NCBI GenBank assembly: GCA_905160935.1
Contig: CAJHZI010000447.1
Span: forward strand, 2,270,001-2,334,000
DNA from: Enchytraeus crypticus
Taxonomy: Eukaryota > Annelida > Clitellata > Enchytraeida > Enchytraeidae
Reading direction: 5' to 3'
Length of the DNA: 64,000 bases
Below, piece by piece: positions 31,776 through 43,374 of the stretch; positions within the stretch are counted from its first letter, which is position 1, and each line of letters begins with the position of its first letter. The notes under the pieces are model-generated. The model made no database searches, had not been told where the DNA came from, and worked only from the letters and a program-made list of their open reading frames with translations. The translations under genes were made by a program, and so were the position numbers.

Positions 31776-32158
31776 TTGCTCATTAGACTCTCTCGGTGGT
31801 CCTCTCACTATCCTAGGATATCCCTGGTAAAGCATCTGCGCAATCAACCTGTCCAAATCGTTCGGCTGTTGAGACAGCGATGAGCAGTAAGAACTTATGA
31901 ACTGTGGGTCGCAGTCGGGAAACATGCTTGAAATTGTTTGAATGGAATCAGGAGTAGGCGTCATCTCAGCCTAGTGTTCTTCGCAAGAAGAGTGGCCAGT
32001 GATATTAGCGTCAAGCTGCATGGATTCAGCTTTGACGTTCACGGTATGGAGTGCATTAGATCTATCAGCTGTTGAGGAGCTGGTTTGAGGTGGATTTGAT
32101 GCTGAGATGCTGCAGGTCTGTGATTGATCCTGATCAAATCTTGCTCTATTGTCTCCTC
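31776..32158 (-). CDS. RNF216: RNF216-like B exon 2, with an in-frame TAG
   Basis: The acceptor is TGTAG above 32158 and the donor is GTTAGT below 31776. GGDNRARFDQDQSQTCS, then ANITGHSSCEEH, then TAG (31971-31973), then AEMTPTPDSIQTISSMFPDC and LIAQMLYQGYPRI. Copy A has CAG (Gln) at the stop position. The reading frame on both sides of the stop matches A, so the exon is otherwise well kept. It carries the CUE/UBA-like helices as in A. Confidence 0.75.
31971..31973 (-). other. in-frame stop TAG in exon 2 of copy B
   Basis: CAC TAG GCT in B against CAC CAG GCC in A. One C-to-T change would create it. Confidence 0.75.
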
Positions 32159-32159
32159 C

Positions 32160-33118
32160 TACATCATTCATTACATGTCAGAATTTTCAATATAGTACAT
32201 TATTTTTCTATACGTTAGAATTCGACATAAATATATATGAAAGATTTTTTGAATTGAGAGTATCATACGAGTCATAAATCAACTCTCAGATAATGAATTA
32301 TTGCTCAAGATTTAAAACTATAAAATTCCTAAACAAAATTGTAAAAAGAACACAGCGGTTATGAAATTATTAAATTTTCTATGTTAATTATGAAATACTC
32401 TGTGTAAAGTCATATTACTACTACATAGCTTACTATTAGCTTACTATTAGTCTACTTGAATTGTTACAAGACACCATAGTGTTCTGAATTTCTTCCATTA
32501 AGCTTCCAGAGAAGTATCCAAAATAAGCTACAGCTATTTTTAGTTGATAAACTTGATTTAATATTACTTAATTAATATCTGCATACATTTAAAAAAATCA
32601 AATTTATTTGAGAATTTCTTAAAATAAAAACAAATCGACAAACGATAGAAGTGAATGCACACCACGTTAGTGATTGGAGGAATGTCACTGTTGTAAGTTC
32701 TGTTCAGAATGTTATGAGATGATCTTAAAAGAATCTGTGAATTTAAAGAAAAGCATGTCAAGCCGGTATTGTAAATGAAATTGACAATATCAGCGTCTCC
32801 TAAGCCTACGTTTAGTGTTAGGATTGATGGCCTGTATATGTCACCTTCACCCTCGTCATTAATAATATTGCAGTTGGATGAATACTGTAAGAGGCTAGCT
32901 AGGTACTAGTTGGTTATTTCCACTGCATTGCCTGTATTTGAATCGTAAGTCTGAAAGGTCTATTCTTCGTGTGTATGTATGTCTGTGTTTGCGTTTGTCC
33001 CTCTGTAGCTATGTAGAGTCGAATGGCACTCCCTGACTGGCCGTTGTCGTGTAAAGAACTATAGAAGTTTAATGATAATTTCAATGACGAACGATAACCT
33101 AGTAACGTTTAAGTATAG
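32160..33118. other. intron 1 of copy B, nothing recognised
   Basis: No coding signal; AT-rich. Confidence 0.45.
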
Positions 33119-33119
33119 C

Positions 33120-33232
33120 TGGTATAGCTAACGTTAGCGTCAGTTTCCTCACTCGAAAGATATGTCAGTAACGGGTGAGAACATGAATGGAACCCCGCAC
33201 ATACTGATACGCGACCGAGTATCTTACCGACA
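33120..33232 (-). mobile_element. SINE S1 in intron 1 of copy B
   Basis: TAGCTAACGTTAGCGTCAGT, TTCCTCACTCGAAAG and GAATGGAACCCCGCAC (diverged box B), then GCGACCGAGTATCTTACCGA. Confidence 0.8.
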
Positions 33233-33801
33233 TCGAACGGTAACGAATATAGTATGCGAAATAAGTGTAAAAGTGGCAGTCAGAGGAGTCATATGGTTTT
33301 AATGGTTATTAACATTAAACTAACTGTTGTTAGTTATTTAACTGTACCTATTATTTTCATTATTATTTAATATGGTATAAAGTAGTTTATTAACAAGTAA
33401 ATTATTTCTCGCATTTGTTCAGTTCACATTTGATAATACAATTCATTCTTATTTATTGTAGAATAAAACGTTTTTTCTGTTATTCTTATATTCAATTTAA
33501 AAAACAGTATTAATAGAAATTTGAACCAGGTCCAGCTATTTTTCTGCCTCATGCTACTTGAGATTTGAACCCCACTGTGATATTTACTATGAAAACTAAT
33601 GACGCTGATTTGTTGATATTAGATAAATCATTGGAGATTTTATATCTAATTCAAATTTTGATGTGAAGAGAAAGGCAGAGGATAGAAATATGTGGAGGAG
33701 TTAGACTTGAAGAATCCAAAGTTGTCTTCGAAACCAAGGCGACATGTTATGATACTATTAAGACCGGTAATTTTGTGACCAATATACAATTTAAATACTA
33801 C

Positions 33802-33940
33802 CTTTGTAAGGCACCTCATCAATTCCATATTTGACTCCAGCATCAACTCTAACGATGTCGATATCACCTGTCCGCTCAACTACAGATCCATTGTATTCCT
33901 TATCCATATCTAATTCATCTGAGCGCGTCCTCGCTTCCAT
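33802..33940 (-). CDS. RNF216: RNF216-like B exon 1 (first coding exon seen)
   Basis: ATG at 33940: MEARTRSDELDMDKEYNGSV, then VERTGDIDIVRVDAGVKYGI. The donor is GTAGTA below 33802. Only the first residues and AGVK resemble copy A. No promoter was identified. An acceptor-like TTTAG precedes the ATG, so a 5' UTR exon may lie further right. Confidence 0.6.
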
Positions 33941-34944
33941 GCTAAACTTCTATCCATGAGTTTTATGGTTGGCAATTACATTTAAAAAAGATTATTAGTC
34001 CATCAAATAGAAGTAGCATGACCACTTATGTAGGAATGTAAGACCTTTCACATGATGAGTAAGTTTGAAAAGCCACAAAATCTGGCCCTTAAATATGAAA
34101 AGTTCATAATTGCTGTAATCTAGTACATTCATTAGTCGTAAATGTAATAGGTATAAGTATAAGTAGCCTTCAATAGTTTGGTAATAGTTTGGTTCTAACT
34201 ATCTTTATTTAATGTCAGGCTGGTGAAGAAGAAAGGAACTCCAAGAGTTTGGCTCAGTTCGGTTTGGACGAAGTCTGGGTTCGGTTCGGTTCGGCCAGAG
34301 TCTGGGTTCGAGTTCGGTTCGGTTCGGTCAATATTCTAGATTTTAGGGTTCGGTTCGGGTTCGGTTCGATTCCCATCCCTAGTACCCATAATACAGTGAG
34401 GCTTCAGAGCTAATATGGTCGGTGGAAAATTAATTCATACACCGATATATACAATTGCCCATGCTTTGAATCTTCTGTGATTCTACAAATGCTCTAACTT
34501 AGGCCTAATGCCATTTAGGGCGATTTCTCATAAACTCTTGCGAAAATTTACATCCTGAAGGCACCACTATATAACTTCTATATATTTGCGTTGATTACAT
34601 ACATGTACATTGTATAAGTAAAACACTGTAGAAATAAACATATAAATTGTGTATAAATAAATATAGCGTTTAAGTAGACTTTAAAATGAAAATATTAGCA
34701 ATGACGTTCTTAACTTAATATACAAACAATTCGCACACTGTAAATAACGTTTATCCACAATCCATCGCTTTGTATGTGTATTCAAGAAGTTCAAGCTTTT
34801 CCTCTCTTTCAATTAACAATTTTAATCTATCCATGATTAATATTATTAATCATTAATAAATATTATTATTATTATTAATATTAATAACTGTTATTCTTCG
34901 TTAGATAAAACGGACGATTGATTAAAATTAGATTAAATTTGAAT
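33941..34944. other. upstream of RNF216-like B, no gene seen
   Basis: It contains a GGTTC-rich tandem stretch at 34255-34372 and (ATT)n near 34855-34880. If B has its own promoter it should be here, but no element could be supported. Confidence 0.45.
34255..34372. repeat. GGTTC tandem repeat
   Basis: GGTTCGGTTCGGTTC-type pentamers with interruptions such as CAGAGTCTGGGTTCG. Confidence 0.85.
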
Positions 34945-35130
34945 GTCTCAATGGCATAGTAGTTAGAAGAGTAAGGTAACGTCATGAAGTTTTAAATGAC
35001 AGATCCTAATTTGAATTGAACTCTCGTGGGTTCTATTCCAGGCCGCGCTGAGAGTAAATTCTCGGATATTACAAGGACTGGTTACACGGAAAATTGACTA
35101 AATTGTCTAACCGTTTAAGCATGCGGAATT
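34945..35130 (+). mobile_element. SINE S2 copy
   Basis: TGTCTCAATGGCATAGTAGT (box A-like), a mutated box B GGGTTCTATTCC, and the tail GACTGGTTACACGG. Confidence 0.78.
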
Positions 35131-35199
35131 AAAAAGTGATATATTTCAACATACGTGCAGTTGATCGTTTCATTAGAAGAGTAAGCTTGGCTACTTATT

Positions 35200-35832
35200 A
35201 CGATTTAAATTAGATTCCATAGATTACGTAAGTACAACAGGTAAGAGTTTCAAATATTTGGGTCTTACTATAACCGATGATGGGAAATGTGAGACGGAAC
35301 TATGCAGTAAGATTGCACAAGCAAAAGCGGCCTTTGGTAGTAGAAAAGAACGATTAACAAAAAGGCTAAAGAACGGCACAAAGATAAAGATAGTGAAAAC
35401 TTTGGTTTGGACCACGCAATTGTATGGATGTGAAACATGGACCTTAAGGAAGGAAGATATTAGGAAACTGGAGGCATTGGAAATGTGGATTTGGAGAAGA
35501 ATGGAGAGGATTAGCTGGACTCAAAAGGTTACAAATGAGGAAGTCCTGGAGAGAGTTAGCACAGATAGACAGTTGACAAAAATGAATTAAGAAATAGGAA
35601 GAAGAGATGGATAGGACACATTCTAAGGGGGTAAGGTCTATTAAAAGAGGTCATAGAAGGTAGAATGGAAGGAAAAAGAGGCAGGGGCAGGCCAAGATTA
35701 GGTATGTTAGATGATTTAAAGACCCACTCATATATGGAAATGAAGAGGAAGGCGGAAGACAGAGACGAGTGGAGGCGTTATGTACCATGGACCTGCCAGT
35801 AGGCAGTGCACTAAGAGGGAGAGAGATTACGT
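35200..35832 (+). mobile_element. 3' part of (GA)n-tailed LINE, best copy in the window
   Basis: The open frame 35258-35590 gives LGLTITDDGKCETELCSKI, LYGCETWTLRKEDIRKLEAL and WIWRRMERISWTQKVTNEEV. After a break it continues with VIEGRMEGKRGRGRPRLGML, DDLKTHSYMEMKRKAEDRDE and WRRYVPWTCQ. This is the tail of an APE-type LINE RT protein, after the catalytic part. The element ends CAGTGCACTAAGAGG and a short GA tract. It serves as the reference for the other fragments. Confidence 0.82.
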
Positions 35833-36039
35833 AAATTAGTGGCTTCGACAGGCCCCTATATAGAAGTATATATCTGCTTAATTTAATTTTTTCACCAGTA
35901 ACGTGACGTAATTACAGTTTCACTTTTTGTCTATTGGACCAACGACTCAATTATTTAAATTTAGATTGTAATACTTGGGTGGTCCAGCCATGAAAGTAAT
36001 TGCTCTAGACAGAGCATTTAAGATTTTCAATATACAAAG

Positions 36040-36190
36040 ATATTATGCTCTCCGTTTTTCTCTTCTTATCCACATATCGGTGAATCTCTAAATCATCTAT
36101 CATTACCGAGATTTACCTATCTCGGTCTGATCTGCGTATCTTTCCTTCCATCATGCCTTCTTTTAACAAATTATCCCTATAGCTCTTAGA
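36040..36190 (-). mobile_element. decayed fragment of the same LINE
   Basis: Reverse complement of the MKRKAEDR/ATHS region: CATATCGGTGAATCTCTAAA and ATCTTTCCTTCCATCATGCC. Confidence 0.6.
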
Positions 36191-36445
36191 ATCCCTCGTA
36201 ACTCTTGAGTAAACAGGATAGTGTTCTCAGGGAATGTCGCCCCTGCCCAGTAGGCTTAAATATTAGTTGACGATGAGGAAGGCATTGGGGGCCCAGCTCG
36301 TCTAAAGCAGTATACTGCATATCAATAGGAATGTTATAGATGATTTAACTATCCACTCGTATGTGGACATGAAGAGGAAAACGGAAGATATTGATGAATT
36401 GACGTTATATACCATGGATCTGCCAATAGTCAGTGCACTTAGAGA
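36190..36445 (+). mobile_element. 3' end of (GA)n-tailed LINE
   Basis: AGGGAATGTCGCCCCTGCCC, CACTCGTATGTGGACATGAA and CCATGGATCTGCCAATAGTC, then AGTGCACTTAGAGAAAGAGA. Parallel to 8895-9120. Confidence 0.72.
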
Positions 36446-37031
36446 AAGAGAGAACTCTTTGAATATGTCATATCCAGAACTTCATCTTATTTCTGAATGC
36501 ATATATCAACTTCAGTCTATGTTTTGTTTAAATCTGAGATGCGAAGCTACACACCAGCCTAATGCTAAACTCGAATTTAACCCTAATAATAAATGTAGCC
36601 AGATTAGTGCATGCTAGCTTAGCATGCACTAAATAAAAATAATAATGAGTGACACAAAATTAATGGAACCAATGCTTGAAACTGTAACGCTTCAGTTGAG
36701 CGAGTGAAGATTACAACGATTAGAAAGAAAAAAAAGGAAAATGGTGAGTAGATTGTGTTCTGGGGATTAAAATTTTGGACTTACACATTGCCCGGTCACT
36801 TTAATTTCCTAGGGCTCTGATCATGGAACTTCATAATTAGTCTTATAAAATATCGCTTCCAAAATCATATGATCTATTCACTTGGATTGTACCATAATAT
36901 CGCTACCTAGAACTCCCGTCAAAATATTACTAATCAATGCGAAATACCAATACCAATAAAACGTTACGTCTGTAGATATATAGTTTTATTAATTTGTCGC
37001 AGGTTATTATTATTATTTACGAGTAATAGGC

Positions 37032-37120
37032 AAAGCTAAAGCTAATGCTAACATCAGTTTCCTTCCTCGAAAGCGATGTCTGTGACGGGCGGTTCAGCTT
37101 TGACACCCGCACAAAAGTGT
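37032..37120 (-). mobile_element. SINE S1 3' part
   Basis: AAAGCTAATGCTAACATCAG, CTCGAAAGCGATGTCTGTGA and CGGGCGG on the plus strand. Confidence 0.75.
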
Positions 37121-37427
37121 TGCACACTTGGTTAAAAGTAAACTCGATAAAAAGGTTAAACGATGTCGGGTTCGGTGTAGTATGGATCTTGCAGTTTGTA
37201 TAGTTTTTGGACCAATTTTTACTCGCTGGCTTCTCGTCGTAGACGACGGTAGTACACTAAGTTTTTGTTGTTGTTGACCATGCAACTTGTTTGCTTATAC
37301 TAAGTTGGCTTTTATTTGTAATATTGAACATGTAAGAATGTTGAATTATATGTAATTTGAATTCTGCTGTATTAGTCACTATCAAACTTGCTTATTAACC
37401 AATTAACTGAAATGATACAATTCATCA

Positions 37428-37727
37428 TCATCATCAGCTTCCCTTGAATCCCAGTTTAACAAGAGTCGGTATACAAATAGACTGTCTCAAATCCTCTCTG
37501 TCCTACATCATATCATCAGTCAATCACCTATTTGAGACTTTCCCATTCGTTTAAATTGCTGTAGCAATATCTGAAGCCTAGGCGCCCACTAATCCAATGC
37601 CTGTCTATACTATCTGATCCATACTATCTGACGTTAGTATGGATCTTAGTCCTTTAGTCGCCTTCTACGACACGTGCAGTCACCGGTTGGTCAATTCTTT
37701 AAACAGCCAGGACACAACACGGGGACC
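37428..37727 (-). mobile_element. repeat family R3, full reverse copy
   Basis: (ATC)n at the left, then TCAAATCCTCTCTGTCCTAC and CTTTAGTCGCCTTCTACGAC, ending GGACACAACACGGGG. Very similar to 21528-21822. Confidence 0.8.
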
Positions 37728-38239
37728 CGGAAGCTACATAGGATGATTCAAAAATTGAAATGATAAATAAACTGAAATGATAAGTGAACTGAACTGATAC
37801 AACTATATGAATAAAATGACTCTCTTTGCAGGATCGCAATATTCCTGACATCGCATGACGTTGAGAAACAGATCGTTAAATCTTCATTTAAAAAATATCG
37901 TTTAGTTATAAAATGATAAAATGTAGAACTTCGGTGTTTTATTAGGCTGTGATGCGCTAAAGGTGATTTGTCACTATGAATCAGATATTTTCAAACTAAC
38001 TTTATTACTAGGTGACTACTTATGGTGAACCTAAATCGGGGACATGCTTCCGGTATTGAAACCCTTTGCCCTATCATTTGACTCTTCGAGGAAAGCTTTT
38101 TGTCACAATGAGGCAGGTGCTTAAGCTTTTAGCATTCTTTTCACGCAATCGCCTTTATTTAATGCTGGCTCTGAAAGTAATCCCTAGCAGCAATTTTATT
38201 ATTTTATGTCCCATATTAATTTATTCTTCATGTTATTCT
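37728..38239. other. nothing recognised
   Basis: No coding or repeat signal. Confidence 0.45.
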
Positions 38240-38480
38240 ATGTGACAGGTCCAATGTACCTATTTTTACTCACAGTATGCTTTTTCGCTCCAATAAGAGC
38301 ACATTATCTACCAAAAATGTAATTAATCCATAAATGAATCTTTATGCCTTATCCACACGTCAATGTATGCGGTGATAAATGTGGCTTTTGGTGACCGTGA
38401 TTACCTTGGCCTTCCTCGATTAATTTCCAATTGCCTCTACGCCAAATGCACTTCACTGTTGATTTGTTATTCAGTAGCCC
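38240..38480 (+). mobile_element. diverged copy of dispersed repeat family R4
   Basis: It shares with 39700 and 60474: GTGACAGGTCCAATGTACCT, GCTTTTTCGCTCCAATAAGA, CCTTATCCACAC, and the CCTTGGCCTTCCTCG region. Confidence 0.65.
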
Positions 38481-38819
38481 CAACGTAGCGCTAGGAAGAA
38501 GTCTTTGATTATCTCTCTCCTTTGTGTTTTGTTAAATGGATAGTTTTGCGATAATTTTTCTGCTTAATAGTACGTTCTATTGTCGTGTTCATTAAAGAGG
38601 ACACCTTCGATCAACAAGTTAATGCCATCAGAGAGGCTACACTTTAGCTTAAGCTTACTACAGCTTTCAACTTTATCCAACTTGGGTTTCTATTTTATTT
38701 GCAATGCTTTTTTCCGTACGTTATTTAAAATTATTAAATTCTTTTAAATTTCGCTAACAGTGTTGCCTACTGTATTTCAATTTAAGCTGAAAATATACCA
38801 TTGTACTACATCATTTGTT

Positions 38820-39220
38820 ACGCGCTGGAGCGGATCCAGGAATTTTAAGGGGGCGCTCAAATTTTTGTTTTGAGAGTGCACACATTTTTTGCTTAGGCCT
38901 CGCCTTCTTCGGGACGTGGCGTAAACAGAAAAATTCTTGGGGTGGGGGGTGGGCTCAAAAGTTTTTCACCATAATGCGCTCGGCACATATTGTGAGTGTA
39001 TCCCGTATTATACTCCCCACTCGTGCCCCTAGTAAAGTCAGGGGAAAGTAAAAAATACCTACAATCCTACATTAGTTTTTGAAAAAAGTAGGCTAATTTT
39101 TTTAACTTCAGATGAAACTCCGCGGATCTGGACGAATTGCAAAAGTGGCCTAATTTCGGCGGTAGAGGGGGGCTTAAGCCCCTCCCAGCCAGGGGTATTC
39201 GCACCACTGCTCCGGGACAG
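38820..39220. mobile_element. non-autonomous DNA-transposon-like element (GGCGGATCCAGG-type)
   Basis: The left part has GAGCGGATCCAGGAATTTTA, then GGGGGCGCTC. The right part has GGGGGGCTTAAGCCCCTCCC and GCACCACTGCTCC. Sequences of this kind (GTGGCGGATCCAG termini) are common MITE-like ends in animal genomes. No transposase seen. The boundaries are estimates. Confidence 0.45.
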
Positions 39221-39526
39221 AGTTCACATTTTTTACATAGGACCTACACCCATTTGCCTTTTATACAGTGGTTAAAGTGAAAATTGAGAGCTAGTGAAAC
39301 GGTTAACATTTCTCGGGCCCCCTTCCATTATACAGGGCTCCTAGTATACCATATTGAAAAAATTCGGGCAAGTGGAACTGTACGAGTACCCTCTCGTACC
39401 CTCCACCACTTTCCTTACAGACATATTTATCCAGAGAAATTGTCATAGAAATAATGAACATATGGTTTACAATCTTTTTATCGGCGGACCTAAGAGGGAG
39501 GACCGGGCCCCTATTACTACTATTAT

Positions 39527-39606
39527 TTTTACTTCAATTCGCGTATCCAGTGGCGGATCCAGGTGGGCCCAGGAGGCCCGGGGCCCCTGAATCCGCCACT
39601 GGATAC
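39527..39606. repeat. near-perfect inverted repeat (hairpin) of about 36-base arms
   Basis: The left arm TTTACTTCAATTCGCGTATC, continuing CAGTGGCGGATCCAGG, is mirrored by CCTGAATCCGCCACTGG then ATACGCGAATTGAAGTAAA, around a G/C-rich loop (GGGCCCAGGAGGCCC). The arms extend beyond the transposon-like CCAGTGGCGGAT end into flanking sequence. Confidence 0.88.
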
Positions 39607-39699
39607 GCGAATTGAAGTAAAATTAGGAGAGAGAGGAGAAATTTCTGTTGTTAGGTGCCAAATGGAATAAACTCTTTGGATTTATCATTTAGCATTATT

Positions 39700-39965
39700 C
39701 TTCAGTGTACTGCCAAGTGGCAGGTTCAAGGTACATATTCATACTCAAAGTCTGTTTTCTCGCTCCATAAGAGCACTCCTTAGATCAACAAGTTAATCCC
39801 TGCACAAAGTCTGTGCCTTATTCATACCTTATGTAACCTATAGCTTGGTAAAATATGGCTTCTGAGGTGGTTTGCCGTTGCCTTCCTCAGTTTGGTGGAT
39901 TATTTACCATTTAATCCTGGGGGAAAATATTTCATGGTGAGGTGGGTCACATCTGAGCACAACAC
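39700..39965 (+). mobile_element. dispersed repeat family R4
   Basis: CAGTGTACTGCCAAGTGGCA, then TTCAAGGTACATATTCATAC and TTTAATCCTGGGGGAAAATA. A near-identical, longer copy is at 60474-60832. Confidence 0.75.
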
Positions 39966-40099
39966 ACATTTAGCATTAAAGTGATTATATTCTATTATTC
40001 ACTATTGTCCCCCTAATTACGAAGGATATTTTAATATTTATTACATTATTAATGTTACGATTCTAGTAGTAAAATTTACCTGATATCGTAGTGCAATGG

Positions 40100-40436
40100 C
40101 TGCCCTAAGAAAGCAGTTATTATCGATTTAGAATTAGACAACGTTTCTAATAAAAGAAAGAAGAAGCCAGGGTCGTCGTCGTCCTCGCAGGGATCGTCGG
40201 TTTCTCCAGTGGATGTTCCAGATTCACCTTCCTTGCTCTCCAGCTATGAACCCATCCTGACTCCGGGGCTTCCCTATCAATCCTGCTTCCGTCCCTACTC
40301 GCCTCCTTCTTCTGACGAAATTCTGTCGAGCAGCTCCGACATACTCCATGAGTCTCCTTCCAGGATTTCAACATCACTTCCCATGAATTCCCAAATCTTT
40401 GCTTATTCTAATAAATATTCTATTGAGAGTTGGTGA
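40100..40436 (+). CDS. uncharacterised Ser/Pro-rich open segment
   Basis: An open frame from after a TAG near 40092 reads PKKAVIIDLELDNVSNKRKK, KPGSSSSSQGSSVSPVDVPD, SPSLLSSYEPILTPGLPYQS and SDEILSSSSDILHES, ending at 40436. The stretch is richer in G/C and in Ser/Pro codons than its surroundings, so it may be an exon or a captured fragment of one. The first ATG inside the segment is at 40209. I do not recognise the protein, and no clear splice sites were fixed. Confidence 0.3.
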
Positions 40437-41139
40437 TATATATGACGTTGAATGAACATTAGGTTTTGCACCAATTCTCTTTGCAGATCACTGACTGCAA
40501 TGCTATTACAAAAAAATCAAAAGCTTTTAATAAACTGATAAATATAGAATTTTAATGCATTGCTACGATCCCAAAAGCTTTTAATAAACTGTAAATATAG
40601 AATGTTAAAGCATATCGACGATGCTGTCTACTTGAATTAAGATGAGAAAACAAATTCTCTAAATTTTTGGTTGCGCAGTATGGGATGTTATTTCCATTAG
40701 CTGATGATGCACGCTTTGATTCCCATACCTGTAGAAGAATTTAATATAGTATTAGCTTTTTTATGTGCTGCACAAATGCTATATTTATGGTCAAATAGTT
40801 ATAGTTCAAAGTTCAAAAATGATTCTAGACCTGGCGATGGGTATTATGGCTTATCAGATTGCTATGTAACCACACACTCCCCGATTTTCTGGCCTCGTCC
40901 ATAGTGTCCTATGTCATTTTTATTCAGTAGTGATTTAATTACACATAAATGGCAGCTAGGTTTCTACTTTTGAGCTCACTCTTATCCTCCAAAAGAGTCT
41001 ACAGGATTTCTTGAGTTGGAATTATCACAGGATGAATTCTATTGCTAATTGGAAATAAAAGAAATTTCGAAACAATAATAACTATAATAATTTATTATTG
41101 ACTATTGTAAATTAAGCCTCGATCTGTCATCAAAATGTA
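40437..41139. other. nothing firmly recognised
   Basis: AT-rich, with AAAGCTTTTAATAAACTG occurring twice (40520 and 40575). Confidence 0.45.
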
Positions 41140-41250
41140 ACAGCTAAACCAAGTTTAACGTCTGTTTCCTGTTCGATAACATGCCACTGACGGAGAGAGC
41201 TCAGGATTTGAACCATGCACCTACTGATCCGCTGTCGAACAAGAAGCACA
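41140..41250 (-). mobile_element. SINE S1, diverged
   Basis: CAGGATTTGAACCATGCACC (box B complement) and ACTGATCCGCTGTCGAAC. Confidence 0.7.
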
Positions 41251-41454
41251 TGAGCCATTTGCTCAGCTTTGCTTAGTCACATTTTAGCACAGGAAACACC
41301 TGATCTTATTGAGGTTCAATACGCTGTTACTGAAAGCCCTGTCACTTCAAGTATCACAATTTGTCAGGTAGAGAAATGAGAAATTATTCTCACTTGAAAA
41401 TTGTAAAAAAAAGTAGCAAAGGCTTTCATTTAAGATCATACTTCTCTTGAGAAC

Positions 41455-41592
41455 AAGTCTTTTGCAGGTTGGTCTGGGTGAATTAATAAGTAGTGATGTG
41501 CATAATGGGGACGTTCCTCACATCATCCTTGGATGAGGAATCGGAAGTTAAACATTTATAATCATACTAATAACAATAATAATAATAATAAT
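41455..41592 (+). mobile_element. 3' end of L2/CR1-like LINE
   Basis: TTTTGCAGGTTGGTCTGGGT, GTAGTGATGTGCATAATGGG, then CATCATCCTTGGATGAGGAA and an AAT tail. Same terminus as 48610-48745. Confidence 0.8.
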
Positions 41593-41611
41593 AGTAATAA
41601 TATTTACAAGA

Positions 41612-42830
41612 ACTTATGCACATTCTGCGCTCTAGTCCGAGCTTCTCTAATCCGCGGCTTTTAGACTACGACGAGGCTCTTAGGCAATGCTTGTGCGCCG
41701 TTATCAACGCAGATTTGTCTGATTGGCAGTGGCAGCAAGCCAGTCTACCGGTTAGCAAGGGTGGTCTTGGAATTCGTCTTGTTTCCCATATCGCGCCTTC
41801 AGCCTTCCTGGCATCGGCGATGGGAACAAGGCAGTTGCAAGATGCCATCATTTATAAGTGCTCCCTTTCTGCCTATAGATCCATTGACGTTGGTTGTCAG
41901 TTTGGTCCAAAAGCCTCACCTCCAGTGCTCCACCTTCTACCTCAGTCAGTAACCAGAAATCATGGGACCGTCCTATAGTGGATCGGATTTAAAACAGTCT
42001 GTTAGAATCCCAGTCCAATGCAGTAGATAGAGCACGACTCCTAGCTGTATCAACCAAAAGAAGCAGTGATTGGCTTCACGCTCTCCCTGTTGCTTCTAGT
42101 GGCCTTTTTTAGACAATGAGGCGATTCGAGTAGCCGTTAGTTTCCGTTTAGGGGCGAAAACTTGCGAGCCTCACATGTGCCCCTGCGGTCATGAAGTCGA
42201 CGCTTTAGGTCTCCATGGCCTCTCCTGCAAACGAAGCTCAGGTAAAATGTCTCGCCATCACAATTTAAATGACATAATATGGCGAGCACTTTCAAGAGCA
42301 GGCTTCCCTTCCTCTAAGGAACCAAGTGGGTTGTCCAGATCAGACGGCAAGCGTCCGGACGGCATGACATTAGTGGCCTGGTGCAACGGTAAATGTGCCG
42401 TATGGGACGTCACGGTCATTGACACTATGGCAAACTCCTACCTCAATACGACTTCTGTCACAGCCGGTGGAGCTGCTGTTCATGCCGCCTCAAGGAAGTT
42501 GGATAAATACCATGATCTGTCCTTAGGATATGAAGTTGTTCCTGTGGGCCATTGAAACCATGGGCCCGATGAATCCCGAAGGAGTTGACTTTATCAATGG
42601 CATAGGCAGACTTATTGCAGAGCAAACCGGCGATAAGCGAGAGACATATTTTCTTTGGCAAAGGCTTTCCATGACTTTGCAAAGATTTAATGCAGTCTGC
42701 TTCAACAATTCTTTTAATCCGATTGATGACCTCGAGTAGCCGGGCGGCGATTCAGCACGTATTGCTCGAATCGTTTTTAGCAAACCCCAGGTTCTTTACA
42801 CCGGGGAAAATATAAATAAAATTAAAATCA
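41612..42830 (+). mobile_element. R2-like LINE, 5'-truncated second copy
   Basis: It begins at CTTATGCACATTCTGCGCTC, matching about 775 of the first copy, and follows it to the 3' UTR (TTCTTTACACCGGGG) with a few percent differences. Breaks: a deletion near 41893, the shared T6 stop at about 42110, and an inserted G near 42545. The endonuclease part (42175-42555) keeps CPCGHEVDALGLHGLSC, KRPDG and VWDVTVIDT. Confidence 0.88.
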
Positions 42831-42907
42831 CAATAGTGACATTCATAATAGTAATATTCAACATAGTAATATTATTATTAATGAAATAATAAAAATTATT
42901 ATTATAT

Positions 42908-42983
42908 CCAAACCCTGGGCTCGCCCGACACTGACATCGCTTTCGAGTTAGGAAACTGACGCTAACATTAGCTTTACCAGCAT
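42908..42983 (+). mobile_element. SINE S1 3' half
   Basis: AACCCTGGGCTCGCCCG, then CGCTTTCGAGTTAGGAAACT and TTAGCTTTACCAGC. Confidence 0.8.
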
Positions 42984-42993
42984 TTCTATATAT

Positions 42994-43171
42994 GTTCCCG
43001 GGTGTAAAGAACCGGGGGTTTGATAAAACGATTCTAGCAATGCGAGTTGAATCGCCGCCCGGTTACTCAAGGTTATCTAACTGCTTGAAAGGATTGCTGA
43101 AGCAGATGCATTAAATATTGAAAAGTCATGGAAAGTCTTTGCCGAAGAAAAGAGGTGTCTCGCACATCGCG
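42994..43171 (-). mobile_element. R2-like LINE 3' end, reverse
   Basis: CCCGGGTGTAAAGAACCGGG is the reverse of the 3' UTR. ATCGCCGCCCGGTTACTC and the last codons of the endonuclease frame follow, up to CGCGGGAC before an (AAT)n tract. Confidence 0.78.
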
Positions 43172-43175
43172 GGAC

Positions 43176-43218
<43 letters not shown>

Positions 43219-43265
43219 GTAATAATAATATTAATAATAATGTTAATAATAATAATAATAATAAT
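43172..43265. repeat. (AAT)n array
   Basis: About 30 AAT units with interruptions, lying between two LINE 3' ends. Confidence 0.9.
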
Positions 43266-43335
43266 AACACGTAGTTCGTATTGCTTAAATCATTTTTGTC
43301 AAGCCGAGGGCTCTTTACACCCGAGGTATTTAAAA
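43266..43335 (+). mobile_element. R2-like LINE 3' UTR fragment, forward
   Basis: CACGTAGTTCGTATTGCTTA, ATCATTTTTGTCAAGCC and GGCTCTTTACACCCGAGG resemble the family 3' UTR. Confidence 0.65.
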
Positions 43336-43374
43336 GCAATTACTATTATATATTGCTTAGTTATTATGATGATG

